DNA from: Branchinecta lynchi | Taxonomy: Eukaryota; Arthropoda; Branchiopoda; Anostraca; Branchinectidae | Assembly (NCBI GenBank): GCA_023053575.1 | Contig: JAKZAP010000012.1 | Span: 9,796,230 to 9,860,229, forward strand | Reading direction: 5' to 3' | DNA length: 64,000 bases | Part shown: piece by piece, positions 35,001-48,411 of the stretch | Layout: each line of letters opens with the position of its first letter | How positions within the stretch are numbered: the stretch's first letter is position 1 | Notes under the pieces: generated by a model | What the model was told of the DNA's origin: nothing | Database searches by the model: none | Seen by the model: only the letters and a program-made list of their open reading frames with translations | Program-made: the position numbers and the translations under genes

Positions 35001-38000
35001 AAGAATTTGGTACAGCTCCCCTACCTCAACTTTACAAAATTTACAAATCCGATTATCCCTTGTCCTTGACCTTTTTCCGCTAGATGCGTTACACGCGCGA
35101 CTTGTTTTTAAAGAAAATAGCATTTTTTGTGTGCAAATAAGACACAGGATGAAAAAGGAGTACATCGGGGTATCGAAGATGTTTATAAATCTACTTCGGC
35201 GCGTAAATGGCTTCGAATTGACGTAAGAAAACAGCGTTTTTCCTTCTTTCTATGGGATTAAAGCACACCTCGCACTATTTGATATTTATGTTCCAATAAA
35301 CTATCCGAATACAAAACTAAGCTCTGCTTTTAACGAACTATCCACGGCTTTGGCTGTTTCAAGTCTTTTCCCAGACCCACCGAATTCTAGCATACATTTG
35401 GAAAAAATCCGAAAACTGGTATTACGCATCAATAGCATGATACTCAAAAACTCGTCGGGAGCATAAAGTGCATGGAAACTAGCGAATCGTGACATGCAAA
35501 GATTAGTGAAGTCTCGTTACCGGGTTCAGAGTGTAACATGAAATCTGGGTCTCCGAGTTTAATGCACAACTCTTTTCACTACGAAACGGACCAGCAATAT
35601 CGTTTTTTGAAAATACAATTACTTTCCACGTGAAATTTGCAATTTCATCCTTAGCGCTTATCGAATCTGTCAAGGCATCTTGCTATCCGACGCGGCTGCT
35701 GGGCGCAAAACATTTGAAAACTGAACGTGTCGTGGTTAGAAAGGAAGAAAGATGGGATACCATGTGCTCCAAAAAGAAAAAAAATACACTGATTTTGTAA
35801 TCACAAAGATCAAACTGTCCCAACTGTTTGCAGCGTCGTGCGGCCTTCTTAGTTCTGATGAGAGACGCGGAAAAACTTGCAGAACATAGCTGGTATTTCT
35901 GACCAATGACCTCCTCGGAAGTACTAAGCGGGAGCCTGATCTGCCTCAAAAAGAGCTAAACACGGCAAAAGGAACAAATTAGGGTTATGCCTTACGGTTG
36001 GAGGAAATGACAAGAGAATGCTCGGAATCTCGAAAATAAGACTGGACGAAACGCTTAGGGAAGTAGACTGAATCATAAATATAGGAAGGACTAAATATAT
36101 AAGGAGGACTATAGGAGGATCGGAGGAATATATAACAGAGGACTAAACTATAAGAGTAAAAAAGATGTAATGCGGTACCTGCAATAATTACACCAAGGAC
36201 GGCGTGGGTATTAGCAACAGGGTCATCTGGGCTAACCCAACCTCCAACGGCTAAGAAGATAATGATGAAGCCGTAGATGGTGAAAAAGACGCCAGCGCCT
36301 GTAATGAGTCTGTGAAGCTGAAAAGAAAGAGATACAACACATTAGTAAGAGGACAAACGGGGCTACCTCGAACAACAGCTTAACAAATAGGAAAAACAGA
36401 AACGAATTCGAGAATTACTCAAGTGAATTATTAAACATAATATCTGCATGTTATATATATATATACTATACATGTACACATATTAATTGTGAATTCTGAA
36501 TCTCTTTAAAGTTTATTTTCCAAATGGTTTGTTAGTTAATAATAAATAATAATAATAATAATATACTTGCAATAATAAGGCTTTCGCCTCTATAAATTTC
36601 TCGGTACACTTTACACACTAAACTGAATTTCAGCCAGGTGGTAGCCGACACCTGCTTTGAATTGGTTCATATTTTCACACACTTTCTGGGAGATTATTCC
36701 GATATTCTACGATTCGGTTTCTAAAGCTCCATTTTGCGATGTCTTTTCGGAATTTCTTACCACTCAGTTTCAAGTTGGGCCCTCTGAGACCGTTGTGATT
36801 GAAAGTGAAGACATCATCAGGCCTAATATTATCATAATAACTATGGCAAATTTTAAAAGTTTCGATCAAATCACCTCGAAGAAATCTGTAAGATAAACTG
36901 GGTAATCTTAGTTTTGAAGCCGGTTTTCATAAGGCAGATGGCGAATGGCTGGCATTGTTTTTGTTGCTCTTCTTTGAACTTGCTCAATGGTGATAACGTC
37001 CTTGATATAGAAAAGCCTTGTTGCAATGTTGCGTGGCCATATTCAATTAGTTGCTAAATCGTATGCCGGTACAGCGCTAGCAAGGCCGTATCCAGGGGGG
37101 GGGGGGGGTGAGGGTTAGAGAGTTGACCCCCCCCCCCCCCCGAAACATACAAAAATACTCATTTTTATAGGCTTTTCCCTCTGATCTGTGTCTTTTTTGT
37201 ACTTCTTAGTGCGACCCGCAGGCAACCCCCCCCCCCCCCCGAAAGGCAACCCTCCCCCCCCCCGAAATAAATTCTTGGATACGGGCCTGAGCGCGTATAT
37301 GAGCTATTCAGCAAACGAAAAGACTATTTATATAATTGACACATTTTTTATAGACTACACCATCTTTCCAGTTTTGTTGTTATTCTTTGTCGATAACCCG
37401 GATTTTATAAACTCCGAACGAATTTGCAGGCACACGATGATTCTGCTCGGCTAGTTGGACGACAGTAGTATCTTCAGCAGAGCAAAATGAAGACTATGGA
37501 GTAGCGCCAAGACTTGCAAAAAGTGACACACACTCGACTAGCAGCGACGCTATCACCACTCACGACAGAGAACGTGCCTACTAAAACTGAATCAGTCGTG
37601 CACCAGCGCTGGCTCCAGTAATTTCATTTTCTGAGCACAGCAAAAACAAGATACAACCTCCCCTGTTTCCTCGATGCGTACTCACACATGCAAGTGACAC
37701 ACACTCGACTAGCAGCGACGCTAGCACCACTCACGATAGAGAACGTGCCTACTAAAACCGAATCAGTCGTGCACCAGCGCTGTCTCCAGTAATTTCATTT
37801 TCTGAGCACAGCAAAAACAAGATACAACCTCCCCTGTTTCCTCGATGCGTACTCACCGCATCTTAGCTTTACTAGAAATTTCTAAACCCGCTAGTTGTTT
37901 CGCTTTAAATGCTGCAAGCGTAATGGGTGGCGCTACGAGTATGGCCCATTTTCCAAGCAGGGAAAGCATAGGTCTTGACGCTACTCACTAGTGTTATTTT

Positions 38001-41000
38001 ACTCTGATCTTCAGCTTGGGGCATCATGAACTTAACCAAGGGATCACCCTCGTTTCGCTAAGGCGTTGCCATGGTCTTTCGCGATACTCAAAAGTGTTCA
38101 AGTATCATACGAGAAAATACGACAACACTGGACATAACTTAATTTGCTGGCATCGACGGGGAGGGTACTTGTGTAGGCCTAGCTAAACTAGCTAAAATGC
38201 TTCTTCCTCTGTAAAGTACTATTTTACGTGGATACTATTTTACGATTTTGGTGGATAGGAACAAAATAAAGGGTAAAAAATAAAGAAAGAATATGATATT
38301 AAAGAAGAAACGAGTTAACATATGGATTATAGGAAAAGGACGGTGACCAACAGGAGAGGGTGGGTTTGTCTCAAACAGAAGCTGAAGACTGGATTATGGC
38401 TAGTCTATGGTCAGGTGTTGATGCGGTTTTTAACTCGTTCACACAAAATATTCAACACAGTATGCCTGAAAACAAGGAACAACTGGCATTCATAAGTAGT
38501 TAAATGAAAGGCAATAGGGCTCCTCAGCCAGGATTTGAACCCACAATCTTCGGCTTTCACTGCCAGCTCTCTACCAATGAGCTATACAGAGGGGCTAGAG
38601 AACATAGTTTGCAAACCACTACACTAGTCAGATGCTAGCTGGCCATAGGAATCCCGCCTGAAGGCAAATCCATCTAAGCAGTTCACATCCCCATGTCAGA
38701 GGATTAGACAGATATTACATAGTCGGAATGTTATACATGGGACTGGGACATTTTCTTAATTGAATTTAGAAGTCTAAAGTCGCGTTCGATTTAGCCTTGT
38801 CTCAGTCTAAATGCCGTTTTGTTTTTCTTGTCCAGTGATAATTCTGAGTGCCCTGTCGGAGAAGAGCCCGCGATTGACGACTAGATTTAGTAGCGACCCT
38901 GTCTCAAATATATTTCTCGACTGCGTTTAGTTTATGATACTGTCCGCGGAGTCTTTCAACTGACAAGGCTAAATAAAACGGCTTTAAACCTTAACAAGGC
39001 AGAAACAAGAAAATATGATAAAGATGTATGTGTGCCTTGGTGTTGGCGTGGGTGTGTGTAAGGGTAGCTAAGGTAGTAGCGTGGTTGGTACGGTAGTAGG
39101 ATACACAGGAAAGGAAACCCAAACTTGAATCTAGTATCCTCTTTGTTTGTCCCCTTGTATATACCTATTATGTTATTTTAAAAGACTTCATCCCAGATTA
39201 GTTTGTCCTGTCTCTTAGATATTATGGCTTCCTAACTATATCCATTAAATTGGCAAGACCGAGAGATACCGCGATGTTCCGGTCTGGAGGAAACAGGTGA
39301 AAAGAGAAGAAGTTTGTTAAAAAGCCAGTGAATCTTATTTGATTATAACTCTATCCTCACAAAAACAAGCCGAGACAAGGGGGACTTAGATCGGACGCAG
39401 CTAAAGCAGACTCACCGAGAACCAGACGGCGCTGTCGAACATCTTCTTATCACTCCAAGACTGCTTATGATGTGCTGGCAAGAATGTGGCAGCTGAGATG
39501 AGAAACATCCAGGCAACAGTCATAAATATCCCATGCCAGGTGAACAAGTTAGCCACATCCCGAATGAAAACCCCGCCAAAGTCATTCAGGTGGATTTTGT
39601 TCTGGCTGGCAGCGTGGGTGTGGTGTTCGTGGAGAGCTCCTAAAGAAGAAGAAGAGAGAAATAAAGAGGGAGACCTTGCACCTGACGACAATCTAGGACA
39701 CAACAAATAATACACTAATAATAATAAAATAACTTTTCTCGAACAGGTGTGCAGTGTATATCTTCCTATGTCGCACAGGTAGTTATATCATGACAATGAG
39801 CTATGTAAAGGTAGATACGATATCGTATAAGCCTCCAGAGAGGATGATACAAAGCCGTATCAACCTCCGCAGAAGCTCATTGAGCACTTTTCCTTAACTA
39901 CCGGAAAGTAGAACCTGACCTCAAAAAATAAATAAAAGACATCACTTTCAGAAAGAAAAACAAGAAAAAACACTACAAATAATCCAGAAAATTCTGAAAA
40001 ACATTACAGAAAAAATTTTCAGAACTAAAAGAAAATGTTGCTTCCCTAGCCAACCACCCTGGGACATACCTTGTTAGAATCACATTCCTAATGAAAAGGC
40101 AACTTGTCAGTTGAAACAGCATTACCTCTAGCTTATTTCTTCTACTCTCTAAAAGGCAGCTACTGAGCAATTACCAGTCTTTTTTTTTTTATGTTGCTCT
40201 GATTAAACAGTCCATCAATAAAAACTTCGGTGTTGCACTTTTTCTGATCGAACCTGTGACTTTTGGCTGGAAAAAAACATTACATTCTGGCATACTACGA
40301 AATTTGGTCCTTTTCATCAACTATCAAAGAGAAATCTCACTTTATCATCTTAATATTTATATGCCTCAACTTTTATGCTTAATTTTCGCACTTACCATGG
40401 TAAGGAACCGGTCGCAGAGTTCTTAATCGCTTTGTCGAAGAAACGAAATGTATGACAAACTAGACCTACGTTGCCCGGGCAACGTGAAGTGTTGCGGCAA
40501 CCTTTTTCCGGCTTCGCCACTAAAGTGTTGCGAGAGCAACACTTTGGTTTTGTTTCTTCGCTGTCGGTTAAGTGCTGAAATTATCAACTTATCGAAGCTT
40601 TTAAAATGGTATGTTCTAAAAAGAATAATCACACGATCAAAAGCTGTTCTTTAGTGTTGTAAAACCAACAACAAAACAATATCGGAAGAAGGGACCAAAT
40701 TGACTTTGCGGTCATTTGAACTTTATCCTTTTCAATCGTAGATATCGCGACGGATGAAAACTTGGAACAATATCTTATATAATCTAGTTGATATTATAAA
40801 GCTATCCGTAACTTTTCAGGATTAAAATACCATAGATGACACTATTAATTATTACAAAACTACCTTAGATATTGATGTTTTAGATATTATTGTTTTACAT
40901 TACCGTATCGTTTGTACCCGTTGCGTTAACAGTTAATCCTAGGTTATAGCGATAGACCATCGATACAAACTTTCTTACCGTCATATTTACAGAAATCGAA

Positions 41001-44000
41001 TACAATGTGCACCAATTTTCAAAAATTTCTCGCCCCTCGTGAACCGATTCTTACTTACAAGTCCCTCCCCCGTGATTGATAACAAATTCACCGGAAACAA
41101 ATAATGGATACACCAGCTAGCAAAAGTTGCAAACCCCTCATCGCTGAAGATGATTATAGCATAAGCTTTTTAAACGGGATGTTCTAAAAAATTAATCATA
41201 TGGTCAAAAGGTATTCTTCAGCGTTGTAAAAACAACAACAAAATAATATAGGAAGAAGGGACTAAATTAACTTTGCAGTTAGTTGAACTTTATCCTTTTC
41301 AATCGTAGAACATCGTGACGGAGGAAAACTTGGAACAATATCTTATATAATCTAGTTGGTATTAGAAAGCTATCCGTAACTTTTCAGGATTAAAATACCA
41401 TAGATGACACTATTAATTATTATGAAACTACCTCATTGCTTTACATTTTCGTTTGTATCCGTTGTGTAAAAAGTTAATCCTAGGTTACATTGATAGACCA
41501 TCGACACAAACTTTCTTACCGTCAGATTTATAGAAATCGAATACAATGTGCACCCATTTGCAAAAATTCCTAGCCCCTCGTGAACCGATTCCTACTTACA
41601 AGTCCCTCTCCCGTGATATACAATAAGTTAACCGAAAACAAATAATGGGTACACCAGCTAGCAAAAGTTGCAAACCCATCATCGCAGAAGATGATTGTAG
41701 CATAACAGCCGATTATTACTTACAAGTCCCTTGCATATCTTACCATTGGGAACCAAATTGTTCTTACCATCGAATACACCGGAAACAAATAACAGGTACA
41801 CCAACTAGCAAAAGCTGCAAACCCCTCATTACCGAAGATGATTATGAGCTAACAGTCGACTGTTGCTTAAAAGTCCCCTACATGGTTTTGTTTCTTCGCT
41901 GTCGGTTATTGCTGAGTCAACTTATCGAAGCTTTTAAAAGGGGATGTTCTAAAAAAATAATCAAATGATCAAAAGCTATTCTTCAGCGTTGTAAAAACAA
42001 CAACAAAATAATATCGGAAGAAGGACTAAATTGACTTTGCAGTCAGTTGAACTTTATCCTTTTCAATCGTAGACATCGTGACGGATGAAAACTTGAAACA
42101 AATAACTGGTACACCAACTAGCAAAAGCTCCAAACCCCTCATTGCTGAACATAATTATTAGCTAACAGTCGACTGTTGCTTAAAAGTCCCCTACATGTCT
42201 CATCACTGATATCGTCTATTTTTGATTTCACTGTACCTTACTACTGAAGTTGTCAACCCCTTTGAAATTTTCAAACTGGTGTATCTCATGAAGGAATTTT
42301 TGTACCAGAAAATGGATGGCATATACTTTGATCAGCTCATCAATGGCTATCGATTGCCGTCGAAAAAAAAATTCTACCTGTCTTAGTTCAAAAGTTGACT
42401 TTTTTGCCGCAGGCCAACTTTCTAACGTCACGACTTCGAAAGGAGCAAAGGATAAGCTCTAGTTTCTTTAGCAAAGAGAGAACTTTTAAAATTTAAGAGG
42501 TACATCTGATACCGTTACTCTACCGCAAACCCAAGTGCAAAAAAAAATATGATAAACTCTGCTGAAATCGTCGCAGACACGGATAGAAGTAATAGATGGC
42601 AGCACTTTCGGACCCGTGGGAAAAAGCCACTTTTTTGTCTCTGTAGATTTTTCTATTTATCACTCAAAGAAGATATGTTGGCTGTGGGGCCGGGTAACTG
42701 CCGTATATATTTAACACTTATAGATTTTAGTCCATCTTCAATTTGAAACTGGTGCCTGCCTTGCTAACATGCTAGAACGGAGCTTTCCACTCGAAAGCAG
42801 AAACATGGTTTGATGAAACGAAAGGTTCGCTAAACAACTTGAAATGGTCCTCTCCGACATAGGCTATACAACTCCACTTCACTTCGCAAACCGTAGGCTC
42901 TGGCTCGAGGACAAGCAAAAACCATCCTTATTGGCCCCAGGCAAGAGTTATACGGAGCTTTCCAAAATGTAATGCCATATTCATCAATCCGGCCTAAGGT
43001 CCACACTTTCCGTAAAAATAGCAGAGGTTAGACCCTTCCCAGTTACCAGGAATAAAATGAAATCGGAGTCATAGGAAAAAAAAAAAAAAAAAAAAAAAAA
43101 AAACGAGGACAAACCCAAAGTGTTGCTCTCGCAACACAATTACAGAATTCTGCAACTGGTGGCAACAACGGTTTACGGTTGATTCCTTCTATCTCTCTAA
43201 GAGCCAGCCTTGATAAAATTCTATCTATCGAGCCCACCACTAGATAGCATCTGCTTCGACACAAATCAAAAAGATGGTGTTGGATACGGATTGTATCGTT
43301 ACAAAATAATTTTCAGATTTCTATAGTAGGCTAGAGTTGCCATTTCACTAAACGAAATTCCGTACAAAAGTAGCAAATAAGTACTATACCAAGCAAAGAA
43401 AGTTCAGTAGGCTACTACCTAAACAAAGATTCCGTTCTAAAAAATTTTAATAGTAAACATACCTCCATCTCGGTTCATTTCAGGATAACAACCTCGACGG
43501 TCATTTAAAAATATCAACCTCGCCTTAGGCTCGGCAGATATATTTCATAACCTACCTCGCTTTCGGCTCGGATAGGATATTTTCAATGACCGTCTCGCTG
43601 TTATTTTCCGATACCAACCTCAATCTTTAATAATAATCAGCGGAGAAGAAGAAAATGAGCTCGGGCTGAATGAATATTTACGAAGCATGCTGAACTAGCA
43701 TTTGAGACAAAGATGCACAATTTTATTAATTAGCGGTTTACACCTGCTACAGAATATATTCCTGAAATCTTTGTTGTTCCTTAAAGCAGCCATGACTCAT
43801 TTTTTAAGGCACTTGCAGCTCGGCTCATGTGCCATGTACTGATTGCTTTTCCGTCGGTCGGTCGGTCTGGTGATCGCGATTGAGGGTACTTCCACATGTG
43901 CTACGACGATTAAATATGGCAGGCATATCAGGGACCCGGCCAGATGAATTTAACGGAAGAAGTTGGTGGGGGGGGGGGGGGGGCATCGGAAATCTCGTGA

Positions 44001-47000
44001 AACGCTTACGAGTGAAGTGATCAGGATGGAAGTGTGGTGGGAAGTGGAGGGAGGGGAGGTCCAGATACTTGAGGCATGCATGACTTTCGAATCAAATCAG
44101 AATGATACGTGATAGCGCGTCTCAGATGTTCCGTTTTAAGTCCGGATCGGACCTGACAACAAGGGGGCTGGGGTGGAAATCGCGTGGCATGCGAGTTAAG
44201 GTACTTCTAGATGGGTCGGGACGATGAAATTTGTTTGGCGTATGCTAATAGGGACCTGACCCGATTAACTTGTTGTTGTGATTACCAATTCATCCTACCG
44301 CTCGAGGCGAGCCAGCGAACACAGCAGCCGAGAGATGGGATCATTCGGCTAATCACGGAATGAACTGGCAGTACCGTGCCCAGTTGTTCCACTTCTCCTG
44401 ATTTATCAGGAGATCTACGTTTTTTTTAGGTCTCCTACTGATTTATTTTTGAGTCTCCTGATCTAATGATATTTCGCTATTCTACCTAATTTATAATAAT
44501 TTCCGAACGGCTGTGTATTCTTAATTATTCTTTTGTCGAGCATGGCTAGGAGGCTGGAACTCATGACCAAAGCTAGAATCTGGACGGAAAAAGTTAAATT
44601 TGTCAGGAAAAAGCTAACTTAAAAAAAATCTCGCCTGCGGAGCTCACTTTATGTGATCATAGGCAGTTTTGACTAGACTACAGTAGCTGCTGCTGCAGGA
44701 AGGTCGCTCCATCCGGTTTCTGGAACTTCCTAGAGTCTTGTATTTAGTCCACGGTAAATGACTAGGTAAATGATAGAATTTGTAAGAGCTGTAGTTAAAT
44801 TTTAGCCTACAGGAGAAAAAAAAATTAGATTTCGAAAATTTTCGCATGTGGCACTCGATTTAATTTCCTCTTCAGTATCATACATAAAAGTTGTTACTAC
44901 AATGGTGCCCGGAAATATATTCTCCAAGTGGTCTTAAATTCGACAAAACGTCGCCTAATAGTTAGCTTATCGTCTTTCACGCTGCCCTTCAATGTTACTC
45001 TTCCTACGTAGTCCTTTGTGTTCCATAATTTAAAGCTCGAATTCTCAGTTTCTAGGATCCGGTAAAATTTTTGAGAGATTTGGTAAAATTTTACTCTGCA
45101 CCTCCCTCCCCTCCCCCCCCCCCCAACAAAAATGCCCTTGCACCCTACACCTATACTTTCAATATTCACCTCTTTGACGTATAAAATCCTTAAAACTTCT
45201 GATTTCTAGAACGTCTCCTTATAAATCTCCTGACCGTGCCAATGGCCAAAGACTCATGTTATGTCCTTTCGTTACTAGGCTAGTGTGTGAATAAAGAGCG
45301 TTCAAAGCGTTGTCATTCCCAGGATACGACTATTCATGGGTGTGTGGCATGAAAATACAAAGACAGTTGTAAAGAAAGCTAACAGCGCAATTCAGATGCT
45401 AAAAACACTGAAAAAGTTTCGGGTTCCTAAGGACAAGCTAAAGCTAACGTTTTGCTCTTTCATCCGACCCTTAGTCGAATATGCTTGTCCGGTTTGGCAC
45501 TTTGCTCTTACCCAAGACGAAACTGATAAAATAGAGCGAGTTCAGAAGAGATCACTGCAAATTATCTATGGCGGTTCCCCCCTACCATACTCTTTTTGCC
45601 TCAAAGAATTTAAAATTGAATCCCTTTCTTCCCGCCGCGAAAAACTATGCCGGAACTTTGGCTCATCCCTTCTCCAGCATCCCATGTACAATACATTCCT
45701 TCCCCCACCCTTTGTTCCTGTAAGATCTCGTCCCCCCCCCCCCCCCCCCCCCCCCCGAGAAGTGGCTGAAAAGGTTCCCAAACTGACCCCAATCTACTGT
45801 ATGACTATGCGCTACAGTAGAAGCTTTGTGCCGAGCTTCGTAATGCAGTACAATGCTCTTTAGCATTGTTCTGCCTTGTTACTTTTTTTCCTTTTAAATT
45901 ATCTGTTGACAATTTATTTTATCTTTATTTATGATTTTATTTATGACTACAAAAACATCGTATTTGGGCTCTGCCCACGAGAGATATGTTTTGCTTTATT
46001 ATTAAATAAATTGAAATTGAAATTGAGGGAGGGGGAATCCTGAATACTGCGACACATATAACTTTCGAACTAAATATCCGATCTGAATGAAACTTGATAA
46101 CTGACAGGAGCACACAGACAATGTACTCCGTTTAACAGCCGGTCTGGGTCGACCTTGACAGCAGGAACCTAGCTGATATGCATGCTGCCTAACTTACACT
46201 GTCAGAAGTTTCATAACGGATAACACAAGGATGCGCGGTTTTAACAGATAACACTTGTGATGTTAGCTTTTATGTTTTTCAAACTTACGCATACAAATTT
46301 ACACATACAAGACGACCGAAAAACATCTGCTGGCTATTTTGTTTGTCATGATGATATCGGAAAAGTACACTGTCAGAAGTTTTATAACAGATAACACGAG
46401 GATGCGCGGTTTCAACAGATAATGCGTAACAGATAACACTTCGGATGTTATCTGTTGTGTTTGAAAAAATTATGCATGAAATGTTATGCATAACAAGCTT
46501 TGTTAGGATGAGCCAAAAAAAGCATCTACTGACTTTATTCCTTGTCGCCATGATTGTCGGAAAACTCAGCAGATACCTTTTGGCGGTTTTTCGGTTCTTC
46601 CTGATGGTAACGATTATTATGCATAACATTTTGAAACACAACAGATCACATACTCTTTCAAACAAATTTGGAGCTAAGATAACGTGTTGTCCCCAGATGA
46701 CCCATCTATTCCCCCCTCCCCTCACGTCTTCCGTGCGTCGGTCCGAAAGGAATACTGGCAATAAGTTTTCCCCATATCCCGCTAATTCTTCTACCCAATT
46801 TTTACGTAGTTTCATTCCATCATTTATTTCTGGTAATTTCTTGTAAGTGTATTAGATAATTAGTTTCTTGTGTGTCTGTGTATTTTGTAAATTTGTATTC
46901 CTTTTCTAGCTTTTAGCTATTCGGAGTAAACTTGATTGATTGATTGATTGATAACATCCCAAGTGTTATCTGTTACGCATTATCTGTTGAAACCGCGCAT

Positions 47001-48375
47001 CCTCGTGTTATCTGTTACGAAACTTCTGACAGTGTAAGCAGATCCTTTTTCGACTCTTCCTGGCAATGCTTTTTATGCATAACGTGCATCTCTAATTTTA
47101 TCTGTTGAAACTACGCATCCTTGTGATATCTGCTAAACTCCTGACAGTGTAGCAAGTGCCATGTGAGCTTATGTTTGTCTTTCAAGCAAGCTAACTGTCC
47201 TTAACGCAATCTGCTCAAGCATTCAACTTTCCGTGGAGCTTTGAACTAACTTTCTAAATCACATTTCTGGAAGGCTGCTTGGGTTCTAAAGCGCAAAAAC
47301 CGGCGACAATTCCGGCAACTTTCTGAAGCAGCGCGAAAACCCTTGGAATGTGATTACGACTTTGCTTTTCAGATCGCGAAATAAGGGGCTGAGCGAAATA
47401 TGGCCGGTTTTTATAATCTGGCTAAAACTTTGTCCTCCAATTCAATGATTGGCAACTTGAACGGTCAGAATTATTTTGTACTTATTTCCTTATCGTTTTT
47501 ATTGTCCAAAATTACACAAAAGGATTTTCCCAAATTATTTATAGTGACACTGAACGGATCAGTTGATTTATGTATAGTTTTATATATATCATATTATGCT
47601 ATGCTTCAAGGGAAATAAACAAAAAATTAAATGACTTACCTAAATCAGCTGGTCCTGCTGCTAGAAGGAGATGGTAGTCCTTATTCCCAATATCCCACGT
47701 CTGGCTGTTATGGTCAACGCTACTATTTCTCGTAAACCGGCAATAAATATATCCGTCTTCATCTCGTCCTTCAATAAGAGCAAGTCCCAGATGCGGCTAA
47801 GATAAGAAACACATGATTAGTCTGCGTAAAGACTCGTAAAAAGGAATGGACAGGAAACAAAAGGCGGTTAAATGACTCGTCTTGCTTACATAGCAACTAA
47901 AATTTATTGGGACATTTTCACGTGGATGATTCCGTTGTATGTTACGTCACATCAGCTTGATGGGTGTTTTTAAATTAAATTGTCCGAAACTTGTTCGCCC
48001 AAATGCACATTCTACGGACAGAGTCCTTTGACCCTATTTCGTACACCACTTCAGTTCTATTTAGTAATTAATAAGGTAAACTGTATGTATTAAGTGTCAA
48101 ATGTGACTTTTTAAACTTAATATCAAAATGTCTTATATAGTGTTATTATATGATTGGTGGTAAACTGTACGACAATCCAATGCTATCGCGGAATTGTGCG
48201 AGCTATTAAGGAAATTAAAGATTATTATTACTATTGTTTCCGCGTTGATGCCATCCAGCTCGATGGTCATTTTCGCATGAAAAGATCGACGTGTGACGTC
48301 ACCATCTAGCTGAATGGGTGTCTCCCGCTCAACGACGCTCCTCGAGCTCTGTTCAACAGAGGAAGATGGCATCTT

Positions 48376-48411
<36 letters not shown>

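Noticed and set aside
38521..38597. Functional tRNA gene on the minus strand
   Set aside because: The anticodon loop lacks U33, the T stem has mismatches and the sequence continues into a SINE-like body.
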